The notes: generated by a model not told the origin, from the sequence alone. A DNA stretch of 64,000 bases from Actinomadura macrotermitis (GCF_009604375.1 NZ_WEGH01000002.1:1326073-1390072), one strand, 5' to 3'. Positions 33,031 to 42,251 are shown, counted from the first letter of the stretch. Numbers and translations: made by a program.

Positions 33031-34229
33031 CGACTGACCTGCGGCCCGCCCGCCTCATCCCCCGCGACGTCGTCAAGGTCGGCGCGGTCGGGTTGCGGAC
33101 CCGGCCGATGCGGGCGTTCCTGTCCGCGCTCGGCATCGCGATCGGGATCGCGGCGATGGTCGGCGTCGTCGGCATCTCGTCGTCGTCGCGGGCGGATCTG
33201 GACCGCGCCCTCGCCGCGCTCGGCACGAACCTGCTGACCGTCGCGCCCGGCACGAGCATGACCGGTGAGCAGGCGCAGCTGCCGCTGGAGGCCGAGGCGA
33301 TGGTGGGCCGGATCAGGCCGGTGCGGCAGGTGTCGGCGATCGGCCGGGTGGCGGACGCGAGCGTCTACCGCACCGGGAAGATCCCGGCGACCGAGACCAA
33401 CGGGCTCGGCGCGTACGCGGCGCGCACCGGCCTGCGCGAGGCGACCGGCGCGCAGTTGGCGAGCGGCCGGTGGCTGGACGGGGCGACCGGCTCCTACCCG
33501 GCGACGGTGCTCGGCGCGACGGCCGCGCGGCGGCTCGGGATCGGGCACGCGGGACCGGACGTGCAGGTGCTGATCGGCGGCCGGTGGTTCACCGTCATCG
33601 GCATCCTGCGGCCGGCGGCGCTGGCGCCCGAGCTGGACACCGCCGCCCTGGTCGGCTGGCCCGCCGCCACGTCGGTGCTCGGCTTCGACGGGCATCCGAC
33701 GACCCTCTACACCCGGTCGCGGGACGCCGCCGTCGAGCGGGTCCGCGGGGTGCTCGGCGCGACGGCGAACCCCGAGGCGCCGAACGAGGTGGAGGTGTCG
33801 CGGCCGTCGGACGCGCTCGCCGCGCGCAAGGCGGCGGGTGAGGCGTTCACCGGCCTGCTGCTCGGCCTCGGCGCGGTGGCGCTGCTGGTCGGCGGCGTCG
33901 GGGTGGCCAACACGATGGTCATCTCGGTGCTGGAGCGGCGCGCCGAGATCGGGCTGCGCCGCTCCCTCGGCGCCACCCGGGGCCAGATCAGGCTGCAGTT
34001 CCTCGCCGAGTCGCTGCTGCTGTCGGCGCTCGGCGGCGTCGGCGGGGCGCTGCTCGGCGCGCTGGTGACCGCCGGCTACGCCCTGGTCCAGGGCTGGCCG
34101 CCGGTGGTGCCGGCGTGGGCGGTGCTCGGCGGCGTCGCCGCGACCCTGGCGATCGGCGCCGCCGCGGGCCTGTACCCGGCGATCCGGGCGTCCCGGCTGT
34201 CGCCGACCGAGGCCCTGGCCGCGCACTGA
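33027..34229 (+). CDS. ABC transporter permease (MacB/FtsX-like)
   Basis: 400 residues. First helix at about 25-47 (FLSALGIAIGIAAMVGVVGISSSS), then a large extracytoplasmic MacB-PCD domain of about 220 residues starting LDRALAALGTNLLTVAPG. A C-terminal FtsX domain with three helices contains GVGVANTMVISVLERRAEIGLRRSLGATRGQI, the classic cytosolic loop. With the adaptor and ATPase it forms an exporter for a peptide, lipid or antibiotic; substrate unknown. A strong hairpin terminator follows directly. Confidence 0.95.
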   Translation: MTTDLRPARLIPRDVVKVGAVGLRTRPMRAFLSALGIAIGIAAMVGVVGISSSSRADLDRALAALGTNLLTVAPGTSMTGEQAQLPLEAEAMVGRIRPVRQVSAIGRVADASVYRTGKIPATETNGLGAYAARTGLREATGAQLASGRWLDGATGSYPATVLGATAARRLGIGHAGPDVQVLIGGRWFTVIGILRPAALAPELDTAALVGWPAATSVLGFDGHPTTLYTRSRDAAVERVRGVLGATANPEAPNEVEVSRPSDALAARKAAGEAFTGLLLGLGAVALLVGGVGVANTMVISVLERRAEIGLRRSLGATRGQIRLQFLAESLLLSALGGVGGALLGALVTAGYALVQGWPPVVPAWAVLGGVAATLAIGAAAGLYPAIRASRLSPTEALAAH

Positions 34230-34230
34230 A

Positions 34231-34261
34231 CGGGTGGGGGCGGCCCGGCCGCCCCCACCCG
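34231..34261. terminator. Bidirectional 13-bp GC hairpin
   Basis: CGGGTGGGGGCGG and its exact complement CCGCCCCCACCCG over a 5-nt loop, placed between the permease stop (34229) and the convergent thiolase stop (34267). Confidence 0.85.
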
Positions 34262-34266
34262 GGACG

Positions 34267-35457
34267 TCAGCGGGCGGGCTTGTAGACGGTGACGACGGCG
34301 GCGCCGCCGAGGCCGATGTTGTGCTGCAGCGCGCCGGTCACGTTCTCGACCTGGCGCTTGTCGGCCTGGCCGCGGATCTGCCAGGTCAGCTCCGAGCACT
34401 GCGCGAGGCCGGTCGCGCCGAGCGGGTGGCCCTTGGAGATCAGACCGCCGGAGGGGTTGACGACCCAGCGCCCGCCGTAGGTGTTGTCGCCGCTGTCGAC
34501 GAGCTTGCCGCCCTCGCCCTCGGCGGCCAGCCCGAGCGCCTCGTAGGTGAGCAGCTCGTTGGTGGAGAAGCAGTCGTGCAGCTCCACGACCTGCACGTCC
34601 TCGGCGCCCAGGCCGGCCTCGTCGTAGGCCTGCCGCGCGGCGAGCGCGCTCATCTTCGCGCCGACCAGGGTGATCGCGCTCTTGTCGGTGAAGGTGTCCC
34701 TGGTGTCGGTCACCATCGACTGGCCGGCGATCTCGACGGCGCGGTCCCACAGGTCGTGCTCGTCCACGAACCGCTCGCTGGCGATGACCGCGGCGCCCGA
34801 GCCGTCGGAGGTCGGCGAGCACTGCAGCTTGGTCAGCGGCTCGTAGACGGTGCGGGCGGCCAGGATGTCCTCGAGCGAGTACTCGTCCTGGAACTGGGCG
34901 TAGGGGTTGTTCACCGAGTGCTTGTGGTTCTTCCAGCCGATCTTGGCGAACTGCTCGGCGGTGGTGCCGTACTTCTCCATGTGCTCGCGGCCGGCCGCGC
35001 CGAACATGTAGGGGGCGATCGGCTCGCCGGTCCACTCGTAGAGCTCGAACACCTCCTTGATGTGGTTCAGCATCGGCTGCTCGCGGTCCTCGAAGGTGGT
35101 GCCGAGCGAGCCCTTCTGCATCTTCTCGAAGCCGAGCGCGAGCGCGCAGTCGACGACGCCGGCCTTGACGGCCTGGCGGGCGAGGAACAGCGCCGTGGAG
35201 CCCGTCGAGCAGTTGTTGTTGACGTTCACCACGGGGATGCCGGTGATGCCGAGCTCGTACACCGCGCGCTGGCCCGAGGTGGACTCGCCGTAGACGTAGC
35301 CGACGTAGGCCTGCTGGATCGCGTCGTAGGAGACGCCCGCGTCCTCCAGCGCCTTGGTGCCGGCCTCGCGGGCCATGTCCGGGTAGTCCCACTCCCGGCT
35401 GCCGGGCTTCTCGAACTTGGTCATGCCGACGCCGACGACAAAGGTGCGGTTGCTCAC
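34267..35457 (-). CDS. Lipid-transfer-type thiolase (SCP-x/Ltp family)
   Basis: 396 residues from ATG 35457. The thiolase fold has nucleophile Cys83 in NVNNNCSTGSTALFLARQA, VELHDCFSTNELL, and the C-terminal GGLISKGHPLGATGLAQ with the catalytic His. The second active-site Cys found in biosynthetic thiolases is replaced by the HNIGLGG type end, as in SCP-x/Ltp members that cleave branched or steroid side-chain acyl-CoA. It is divergent from acyl-CoA ligase and MaoC genes, with a shared control region, suggesting one catabolic pathway for a fatty or steroid acid. Confidence 0.93.
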   Translation of the reverse strand: MSNRTFVVGVGMTKFEKPGSREWDYPDMAREAGTKALEDAGVSYDAIQQAYVGYVYGESTSGQRAVYELGITGIPVVNVNNNCSTGSTALFLARQAVKAGVVDCALALGFEKMQKGSLGTTFEDREQPMLNHIKEVFELYEWTGEPIAPYMFGAAGREHMEKYGTTAEQFAKIGWKNHKHSVNNPYAQFQDEYSLEDILAARTVYEPLTKLQCSPTSDGSGAAVIASERFVDEHDLWDRAVEIAGQSMVTDTRDTFTDKSAITLVGAKMSALAARQAYDEAGLGAEDVQVVELHDCFSTNELLTYEALGLAAEGEGGKLVDSGDNTYGGRWVVNPSGGLISKGHPLGATGLAQCSELTWQIRGQADKRQVENVTGALQHNIGLGGAAVVTVYKPAR

Positions 35458-35500
35458 GTGACGTACCTCCTCGATGTGCCCGCGACGCTAGGGCCTATGT

Positions 35501-35528
35501 TAGAAACAGTCAAGCTTGTATGTTTCTA
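35501..35528. promoter_or_regulatory. Nested dyad in the thiolase/acyl-CoA ligase divergent region
   Basis: TAGAAAC (35501-35507) and GTTTCTA (35522-35528) are exact complements. Inside them lies the 8-bp palindrome CAAGCTTG (35511-35518). AT-rich against the background; a likely TetR-type repressor site controlling both directions. Confidence 0.6.
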
Positions 35529-35567
35529 TGCTGTCCCGCCCTGAGCGCCGTACGTCCCGGAGGACGG

Positions 35568-37154
35568 ATGCCCCGCAGCTTCAACCTGGCCGACCTGTTC
35601 GAGACCGTCGCCGACGCCGTGCCGGACAAGCTCGCGCTCGTCGCCGGAGACGTCCGGCTGACCTACCGCGAGCTGGACGAGCGGGCGAACCGGGTCGCGC
35701 ACCACCTCGCCGCCGCCGGGGTGACGGCGGGCGACCACGTGTCGATCCTCGCCTACAACCGCGCCGAGTGGCTGGAGGCGCAGATCGGCGCGTTCAAGCT
35801 GCGCGCGGTGCCGGTCAACGTCAACTACCGCTACACCGCCGGCGAGCTGGCGCACGTCATCGGCGACTCGGAGTCGGTCGCGCTGGTCGGCGAGCGGTCG
35901 CTGATCGCGCGGCTCGGCGAGGCGCGCGACGGGCTGACGCACCTGCGGCACGTGCTCGTCATCGAGGACGGCTCGGCCGACGAGGTCCCCGGCGGCGTGG
36001 CCTACGAGGACGCGCTGAAGCAGGCGTCCCCCGGACGCGACTTTGAGGAGCGCTCCGGCGACGACCTCTACCTGATCTACACCGGCGGCACGACCGGACT
36101 GCCGAAGGGCGTCATGTGGCGCTCGGAGGACATCTTCATGTCGGCGATGTTCGGCGGGAACATGCTCGGCGACCCGATCGCCTCGCCCGAGGAGCTGACC
36201 GAGAAGGTGCAGGACGGCGGCCTCACCACCATGGTGTGCGCGCCGATGATGCACGGCGCGGGCATGTGGGTCGCCTGGATCGCGCTCACCTCCGGCTCCA
36301 CCCTGGTCCTGTGGACCGGCCACGCCTTCGACGCCGCCGCCGTCCTCGCCACCGCGCAGGCCGAGCGGGCGCAGGTGCTGCTGCTCGTCGGCGACGTGAT
36401 GGCGCGGCCGATCGTGAAGCTGCTCGCCGCCGACCCGGCCGCCTACGACCTGTCGTCGGTGCTGGCGATCGGCACCGGCGGCGCGGCGACCTCGCCCGAC
36501 GTCAAGGCGCGGCTGCACGAGCTGATCCCGTCGCTGCTGCTGGTGCTGGACGCGTTCGGCGGCTCGGAGACCGGCGCGTCCGGCCAGGCGATCGAGCCCG
36601 CCCCCGACGGCTCGCCGCGCTTCCTGCCGCGCTCGGCCGACGTCGCGGTGCTGGACGACCGGCTGCGCCGCGTCCCGCCCGGCTCCGACGAGATCGGCCA
36701 GCTCGCCCGCACCGGCCGCATCCCGCTCGGCTACTGGAACGACGAGGCCAAGACCGCCCGCACGTTCGTGCTGGACGAGGACGGCAACCGCTGGTCGCTG
36801 CAGGGCGACATGGCCCGCGTCGACGGCGAGGGCGCGATCGTGCTGCTCGGCCGCGGCTCGCTGGTCGTCAACACCGGCGGTGAGAAGGTCTTCGTGGAAG
36901 AGGTCGAGGCGACGCTGAAGACGCACCCGGCGGTGGAGGACGCGCTGGTCGTCGGCGTCCCCGACGAGCGGTTCGGGTCGCGCGTCGCGGCCGTCGTCGC
37001 CGCGCGGGACGTCACGGCCGAGGAGCTGGCCGCGCACTGCCGCCTGACGCTCGCGGGGTACAAGGTGCCGCGCGACATCGTCATCGTGGACGAGGTGCGG
37101 CGGTCGCCGGCCGGGAAGGCCGACTACCGCTGGGCCAAGGGCCGCCTGGCCTGA
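35568..37154 (+). CDS. Acyl-CoA synthetase (FadD-like AMP-forming ligase)
   Basis: 528 residues. ATG 35568 follows GGAGGACGG. The adenylate-forming motifs are in order: LIYTGGTTGLPKGVMW (P-loop), IGTGGAATSPDVK, LVLDAFGGSETGASGQ, WSLQGDMARVDGEGAIVLLGR and the catalytic Lys region RSPAGKADYRWAK near the C-terminus. It activates a carboxylic acid to its CoA thioester with ATP. The chain type is unknown; the nearby Ltp thiolase and MaoC hydratase point to branched or steroid acids. No signal peptide, so cytosolic. Confidence 0.95.
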   Translation: MPRSFNLADLFETVADAVPDKLALVAGDVRLTYRELDERANRVAHHLAAAGVTAGDHVSILAYNRAEWLEAQIGAFKLRAVPVNVNYRYTAGELAHVIGDSESVALVGERSLIARLGEARDGLTHLRHVLVIEDGSADEVPGGVAYEDALKQASPGRDFEERSGDDLYLIYTGGTTGLPKGVMWRSEDIFMSAMFGGNMLGDPIASPEELTEKVQDGGLTTMVCAPMMHGAGMWVAWIALTSGSTLVLWTGHAFDAAAVLATAQAERAQVLLLVGDVMARPIVKLLAADPAAYDLSSVLAIGTGGAATSPDVKARLHELIPSLLLVLDAFGGSETGASGQAIEPAPDGSPRFLPRSADVAVLDDRLRRVPPGSDEIGQLARTGRIPLGYWNDEAKTARTFVLDEDGNRWSLQGDMARVDGEGAIVLLGRGSLVVNTGGEKVFVEEVEATLKTHPAVEDALVVGVPDERFGSRVAAVVAARDVTAEELAAHCRLTLAGYKVPRDIVIVDEVRRSPAGKADYRWAKGRLA

Positions 37155-37187
37155 ACACGGTTCGCCACCAACCCCCAGGGAGAGATC

Positions 37188-38033
37188 ATGACCGAGCCGA
37201 AGATGAACACCGAGAGCCTCGGCGTGTGGAGCGACCCGTTCGACTTCAAGGTCGAGCAGGCCCGCACCGTCGCCTACGCCGAGGCCACCAACGACGACAA
37301 CGGGCGCTACCTGTCCGGCGAGATCGCCCCGCCGGTCTTCGCGATCGTGCCGGTGTTCGACGGGATGATCCCGCCGCTGTTCAAGGTCGTCCCCGACAGC
37401 CTGATCCCGTTCGTGGTGCACGGCGAGCAGGACATGGTGTTCCACCGGCCGATCGTGCCCGGCACCACGCTGACCTCCCGCGCCAAGGTCACCGGGTTCG
37501 CGTCCAAGTCGTCCGGCACCACCGTGTCGCTGAAGCTGGAGACGCGCGACGAGTCGGGCGAGCTGGTCAACGAGCAGTGGATGGTGTCGTTCTTCCGCGG
37601 CTACCAGGCAGGCGAGACCGTCGGCGAGCTCGCGCCGGCGCACTCCTTCCCCGAGGAGCTGCGGGACGCGCAGCCGATCGCCGAGGTCGTCCAGCACGTC
37701 GACGACGACCAGACCTTCCGCTACTCCGAGGCGTCCGGCGACCCGATGCCGATCCACCTGGACGAGGAGTTCGCCAAGTCCGCGGGGCTGCCCGGCATCA
37801 TCGCGCACGGCCTGTGCACCATGGCGTTCACCTCCCGCGCGGTGATCGAGTCGGTCGCGGCCGGTGAGCCGACCCGGCTGAAGCGGCTCGCGGTGCGCTT
37901 CTCCCGCCCCGTCCTGCCGGGCCAGGACGTCACCACCCGCATCTGGGACAAGGGCGACGGGACCTACGCGTTCGAGTCGACCTCCAGCAGCGGCGACGTC
38001 GTCATCAAGGATGGCCTCGCCGAGATCGGCTGA
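37188..38033 (+). CDS. MaoC-type enoyl-CoA hydratase (double hotdog)
   Basis: 281 residues. ATG 37188 has a GGGAGAG site. The N-terminal half is a degenerate hotdog (MaoC_dehydratas_N). The C-terminal half carries hydratase-2 motif RYSEASGDPMPIHLDEEFAKSAGLPGIIAHG (cited in parts), with catalytic Asp in SGDPMPIH and His in PIHLDE. It hydrates trans-2-enoyl-CoA to (R)-3-hydroxyacyl-CoA in beta-oxidation. It is 33 bp after the ligase gene and likely co-transcribed. Confidence 0.93.
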   Translation: MTEPKMNTESLGVWSDPFDFKVEQARTVAYAEATNDDNGRYLSGEIAPPVFAIVPVFDGMIPPLFKVVPDSLIPFVVHGEQDMVFHRPIVPGTTLTSRAKVTGFASKSSGTTVSLKLETRDESGELVNEQWMVSFFRGYQAGETVGELAPAHSFPEELRDAQPIAEVVQHVDDDQTFRYSEASGDPMPIHLDEEFAKSAGLPGIIAHGLCTMAFTSRAVIESVAAGEPTRLKRLAVRFSRPVLPGQDVTTRIWDKGDGTYAFESTSSSGDVVIKDGLAEIG

Positions 38034-38039
38034 CCCGTC

Positions 38040-38071
38040 CCCGGGCGGGGGCCGCGCGGCCCCTGCCCGGG
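38040..38071. terminator. Strong GC hairpin after the MaoC gene
   Basis: CCCGGGC pairs with GCCCGGG, extended by GGGGCC/GGCCCC around a GCGC loop with one G-T wobble. Starts 7 bp after the stop. Confidence 0.75.
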
Positions 38072-38086
38072 AGTACCCTGCCCCGG

Positions 38087-39808
38087 GTGGGGAAGATCAT
38101 CGATTACGGGCGGTTCGCGGAGCGGCTGCGCCGGCCCGCCGGCCGCTGGGACCTGCTGCGCGGGTTCCAGGAGGAATGGGGCTACGAGGTCCCGCAGGAC
38201 GCCCGCTCGTGGGAGCGCGACGCGCCCAACGAGCACAAGGAGTACGTGCGGGGCCTGAGCGGTGAGGACGGCGACGACAGCGACCCCTCCCTGCCGATCC
38301 CCGAGGCCCTCGGCGAATGGTGGGACCTGCCGTTCAACTCCTTCGTCCACAGCGCCCGCCTGTACGAGACGAACCCGGAATGGCCGCCCACGCTCCGGCC
38401 CGACCCGACCGGCTACGGCGTCTCGGACGCCCTACCGCCCGGTTCGCCCTTCATGCCCGCCAACGGCGACCCGCGCCTCTGTGTCTTCATGGCCGAGAAC
38501 CAGTACTGCAACGAGTGGGGCTACCTGGCCGCCGACTCGGCCGAGCCCGATCCGCGCGTCCTGGTCAGCACCGGCGACGATTGGGTGCTGCAGGCCGCGT
38601 CCGTCTCGCAGTTCTTCCTGCACCTGGCCGTGGACCGGCTGCCCCGCCACTTCGGCTGGACGGTCGAGGTGAGCGAACTGCCCGGCGAAGTCCTGGAGCG
38701 GCTGCGCGCCGCGTACCCGCCGCTCGGCCTGGAGCCGTGGTGCGAACTCGGCAGGCACGTCACCGCGTACGGCGCCCCGGACGCGATCCTGTTCCACGAC
38801 ACCGGGATCGGTGATTTCGAGCTCGTCGCCACCGGCCGCACCGAGGAGGCGCTGCGCGAGGTGGCGCGCGTCCTGGAGGTGGACTGGGACGAGTGGATCT
38901 GCGAGCCCGAGTCGACGCCGCCGCGCCTGAACGTCCCGGGCGGCGACGGCTACACGATCGTGTCCGTCTCCGAGGAGCCCCTCGCCCGGCCTGACCCCGG
39001 CCTGGAGTTCGCGGACGGGCTGCGCCTCCCGGACGGCGTCACCGCCACCGCCGGCATGCCCGGCCCCATCGTCGCCATGGGCGACGCCGACGGCCTGGTC
39101 TCCCTCTGGGCGCCCGGCATCGAACCCGAGCCGTTCGGCGTCGCCCGCCGCGGCGGGCCCGTCACCGCCGTCGCGCTGGCCCGCCTGGAGACCGGCCGGG
39201 CCCTCGCCGCCGCCTGGGCGGACGGGACCGTCCGGCTGTGGGACCTGGACTCCGGTGAGGCCGCCGACCTCGAGCTCGGCCCCGCCATCGAGGTGATCAC
39301 CCTGGACGCCGGCGCGACGCTGCGGGCGGGCGGCCCGGCCGGCACCGCGACGCTCGCCCTCGACCCGGACGGGCTGTGGCCGGCCCGCTCCGTCATGGTG
39401 CGGCTGCACCGGATCGACTGGTCCGGGCTGCACGGCGTGTCCGGCCCGGCCACGGCCTTCCCCGACCTGCTGGCGGCGGCGCGCGGGCCGTCCGCGCCCA
39501 AGGCGGTGGCCGCCCTCGGCGAGCTGCTGCACCGCGACGGCGAGGTCGCCCAGGCCGCCGCCGCGTCGCTCCCGTACCTGCTGGTGATCGCCTCGCTGCG
39601 CGCCACCCCCGCCCGCGTGGAGCTGCTGGAACTGGCCGGCCGGATCATCCACGCCGTCCGGACGGCGCCGCCCCCGGCCGACCCCACCTGGCACGACATG
39701 GCCCGCCAGGTCGTCGAGGACATCACCCCGGCGATCCACGCGATCGTGGAGATGGACGACGACCCGGCCGTCCGCGCCGCCGCGTCCCGCATCCTGGAGA
39801 GCGCCTAG
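38087..39808 (+). CDS. Large protein with SUKH-like, WD40-like and HEAT-like regions, unknown function
   Basis: 573 residues from GTG 38087. Residues 1-210 resemble the SMI1/KNR4 (SUKH) fold: LCVFMAENQYCNEWGYLAADS, then a WVLQAASVSQFFLHLAVDRLP helix. Residues about 210-290 look like a second, smaller alpha/beta unit. Residues about 300-430 have beta-propeller blades (IVAMGDADGLVSLWAPG, ALAAAWADGTVRLWDLDSGEA). The last 130 residues are Ala/Leu-rich helices of HEAT type ending AVRAAASRILESA. SUKH domains often occur in immunity proteins against toxins, and this may be one, but no toxin gene is adjacent. Assignments rest on motif reading only. Confidence 0.6.
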   Translation: MGKIIDYGRFAERLRRPAGRWDLLRGFQEEWGYEVPQDARSWERDAPNEHKEYVRGLSGEDGDDSDPSLPIPEALGEWWDLPFNSFVHSARLYETNPEWPPTLRPDPTGYGVSDALPPGSPFMPANGDPRLCVFMAENQYCNEWGYLAADSAEPDPRVLVSTGDDWVLQAASVSQFFLHLAVDRLPRHFGWTVEVSELPGEVLERLRAAYPPLGLEPWCELGRHVTAYGAPDAILFHDTGIGDFELVATGRTEEALREVARVLEVDWDEWICEPESTPPRLNVPGGDGYTIVSVSEEPLARPDPGLEFADGLRLPDGVTATAGMPGPIVAMGDADGLVSLWAPGIEPEPFGVARRGGPVTAVALARLETGRALAAAWADGTVRLWDLDSGEAADLELGPAIEVITLDAGATLRAGGPAGTATLALDPDGLWPARSVMVRLHRIDWSGLHGVSGPATAFPDLLAAARGPSAPKAVAALGELLHRDGEVAQAAAASLPYLLVIASLRATPARVELLELAGRIIHAVRTAPPPADPTWHDMARQVVEDITPAIHAIVEMDDDPAVRAAASRILESA

Positions 39809-39948
39809 CCCGCCGTCCAAAGGTCAGCGGTGATGCGTCTTCCAGACTCGTCCAGGTGCGGATCGACGGGAACGTGTACGACCGTGGAGAGTGGAACTCC
39901 TGCCAGTCCGTCGGGAGCCGCGGGCAGGGCCGGTCCAGCAGGGCGGGG

Positions 39949-41232
39949 TCACCCTTGCCCCGGGGGCGGGTGGACCATGCTGCTGCACGGCATGGTGTGG
40001 TCGCGCAATCTGGACGCGGAGATCAGCCGGTTCTCGGCCGGCATGGAGGTGCCGTCGATGACGACAGAGGTGTTCGGAGCGGCCTCGTCCAGGTCGGCCA
40101 GAAGGGTGGCCAGGAGTCTGCAGGCCAGCTCGACCGCGTCACCGAACGGGCAGACGGCAGGCAGATCCCGCTCGATGCGCAGCAGGTCGGCCAGCTCGGT
40201 CCTGAGCCTGGCGACGGTGACGCTCATAGGCCTGCTGAAGGCCATCATGAAGCCGTCCATCACGGCCGGCTCGGGCAGCTGCGGCACGGCCGCCACGCGG
40301 CTTCTGACCCGGTCGGGCAGAGAGGGGTACCAGTCCCGGATCGCCCGCATGGCCTCACCGGCATAGAGGGCCAGGGCGTAGAACGCGGCCGGGTGCGTGC
40401 TCCGCAGATCGGCGTCTTCCGCCGCGTACAGCAGCGAGATCAGCCATACCCATCTGGACGTGGTGTTCCGCACGGTCACATATCCGGTGTTCATGCGCTG
40501 GTGATCGATGGCCTGACGTTGCCGCAGTCCCCGTCCCCACACCGGCACGTGGGAGGAGCGAAGCCCTCCGGCCAGCAGATGAGCGATCCAGTCGCGCGGG
40601 AGCACCGCCAGCCGCTCGGCCGCCGCCTGGCCCGCCGGCCCGCCCCGGGATCCGTGATCGGCGGGGCTGGGCAGGGCGATCGTCCACGCCTGCAGGTCCG
40701 GTTCGGCCTCGGCGCCCTGCTCGAGCAGCACGCCCGGGTCGGTGACGACGACCGCCTGGCGCCACAGGTCGGCCGGCAGCAGGCCCGCGTCCGTCAGCAG
40801 CACGGGCCAGTGCGTGTGGTCCAGTTCCCCGATCCTGTCGATCTCATCGACCGCTGTGAGGTACACCAGCACCCCGGGCCCGGTCCGCCAGCCGATCGCG
40901 TGGACCGCTGTGCCCAGGGCTCGGTTCCCGTTCCGATCGTCCTCGATCACGGTGTGGAACAGCCGGGCCGGCCGGGGCGTCCCGGAGCGCTGCTCAGGCG
41001 GGTGGAAGATCCAGTGCGCGTCCGCAGGCACCTTGCGCCCGCTGCCCCGGCACCAGGCGTCGATGGTGTTCCGCGTCCACAGCGGAAGCCCGTCGGCATC
41101 GACCGCGTCCCTCGCCGGAAGCGGCTTGGCGCGCAGCGTCCTGGGCGAAAGGCCGACGCGGGCCGCGAACTGGGGCAGTGTGTACAGCACGGCAACCGGG
41201 GACAGGGGCAACGCGTGTCCTTTCGGGAGCAA
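39949..41232 (-). CDS. Unrecognised protein with possible N-terminal HTH
   Basis: 427 residues from ATG 41232. The opening AVLYTLPQFAARVGLSPRTLRAK and NTIDAWCRGSGRK resemble an excisionase/MerR-like helix-turn-helix. The rest (about 70-427) has no motif I know; it includes strands VLVYLTAVDEIDRIGELDHTHWPVLL and a helical C-terminal half (AAFYALALYAGEAMRAIRDWYPSL, LADLLRIERDLPAVCPFGDAVELACRLLATLLADLDEA, in parts). Codon use matches its neighbours. It is third in a co-directional run after two PF04672-type methyltransferase genes, 125 bp downstream of the nearer one. A DNA-binding role is inference. Confidence 0.65.
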   Translation of the reverse strand: MLPKGHALPLSPVAVLYTLPQFAARVGLSPRTLRAKPLPARDAVDADGLPLWTRNTIDAWCRGSGRKVPADAHWIFHPPEQRSGTPRPARLFHTVIEDDRNGNRALGTAVHAIGWRTGPGVLVYLTAVDEIDRIGELDHTHWPVLLTDAGLLPADLWRQAVVVTDPGVLLEQGAEAEPDLQAWTIALPSPADHGSRGGPAGQAAAERLAVLPRDWIAHLLAGGLRSSHVPVWGRGLRQRQAIDHQRMNTGYVTVRNTTSRWVWLISLLYAAEDADLRSTHPAAFYALALYAGEAMRAIRDWYPSLPDRVRSRVAAVPQLPEPAVMDGFMMAFSRPMSVTVARLRTELADLLRIERDLPAVCPFGDAVELACRLLATLLADLDEAAPNTSVVIDGTSMPAENRLISASRLRDHTMPCSSMVHPPPGQG

Positions 41233-41357
41233 GCCGTCTGGTCGCCTAAGGCGCAGCCGCCGTACACCGGCGGCCCGGTGAGGTGCAGCGCCGGCGAGGC
41301 CGTGGACATCGCCCGCGCACCTGGAGCAAGGTCACGATCTTGGGTCGCGGCGCACGC

Positions 41358-42251
41358 TCAGAAAGGAAGCCGTCCGAGGGCGCACAGCCACTGGACCTGG
41401 TCGGGCGCGGCCGGGGGAGCGGGAGGCGGCGATGGCTGCAGGGACCAGCGTTCGCATGGCGCCAGGCCGGGGCCGAGGAGCTCCAGCCCGTCCAGCAGGC
41501 CGTGGATCTGCTCGGGAGCACGTGCGGTGATCAACGGCCGGACCGTCTTGTTCCACGCGGCCACCAGGGAATCGGCGGCCGGGGGCCGCCAGCCGGGCCG
41601 GCCGGACCAGGCGGACAGATGCGTGAACAGCAGGCAGGAGCCGGCGGGCGCCGTGCGGATCAGCCGCTGCACGATCCGCCGGGCCTGATCGTGGTCGAGG
41701 ATGCACTCCATCACCCCCGTCAGCACGATCCCCACCGGCCGGTGGAAGTCCAGCATGTCCGCAGCGTTGAAGAGCAGCTCATCGGGTTGGGCGAGGTCGG
41801 CGTCCAGATGGCCGACCGAGCCGGCCCGGTCACCGACCAGCAACGCCCGCGCGTGCGCCATCACGACGGGATCGTTGTCGGCGTACACCACCCGGGCGCC
41901 CGGGTGGATGTTCTGGACGATCTGGTGGGTGCTGCCGGTGACGGGCAGGCCCACGCCGATGTCCAGGAACTGGTCGATCCCCTGCGCGGCCATGTGGGCG
42001 GTCGCCCGCATCGTGCAGGCCTGGTGGTGCCGGGCCGCCGTTCTGGTGCCCGGGGCCCGCTCCTCCAGGCGGGCCGCGGCCTCCCGGTCGTGGAGGTAGC
42101 TGTCCCTGCCGCCCAGCCAGTGATTCCACACCCGCGCGCCCTGCGGGCCGGAATCCCGGCTCCATCCGCCTCGGCTGTGCAGGTCGTTCATCCCGGCCGG
42201 GCGCCCTCGCCGCGTAGTGGACGCCGAAGCGGCAGCCGATAGATCAGACAT
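41358..42251 (-). CDS. SAM-dependent methyltransferase (PF04672/DUF574 family)
   Basis: 297 residues from ATG 42251; a GTG three codons earlier is possible. The family motifs are VWNHWLGGRDSYLHDREAA (42-60, variant of the usual Y-D-Y-L-L-G-G-K-D-N), the SAM-binding loop QFLDIGVGLPVTG (94-106), and VVYADNDPVVMAHARALLVGDRAGSV (in parts). HYG-type active residues cannot be assigned. These actinobacterial enzymes are abundant and mostly without known substrates. The paralogous domain is fused to a BTAD regulator in the next gene upstream, 165 bp away. Confidence 0.9.
   Translation of the reverse strand: MSDLSAAASASTTRRGRPAGMNDLHSRGGWSRDSGPQGARVWNHWLGGRDSYLHDREAAARLEERAPGTRTAARHHQACTMRATAHMAAQGIDQFLDIGVGLPVTGSTHQIVQNIHPGARVVYADNDPVVMAHARALLVGDRAGSVGHLDADLAQPDELLFNAADMLDFHRPVGIVLTGVMECILDHDQARRIVQRLIRTAPAGSCLLFTHLSAWSGRPGWRPPAADSLVAAWNKTVRPLITARAPEQIHGLLDGLELLGPGLAPCERWSLQPSPPPAPPAAPDQVQWLCALGRLPF

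Noticed and set aside
35458..35567. KstR2 operator in the thiolase/acyl-CoA ligase gap
   Set aside because: The KstR2 site needs CAAG-NN-CTTG; here CAAG and CTTG are adjacent, so the spacing is wrong.
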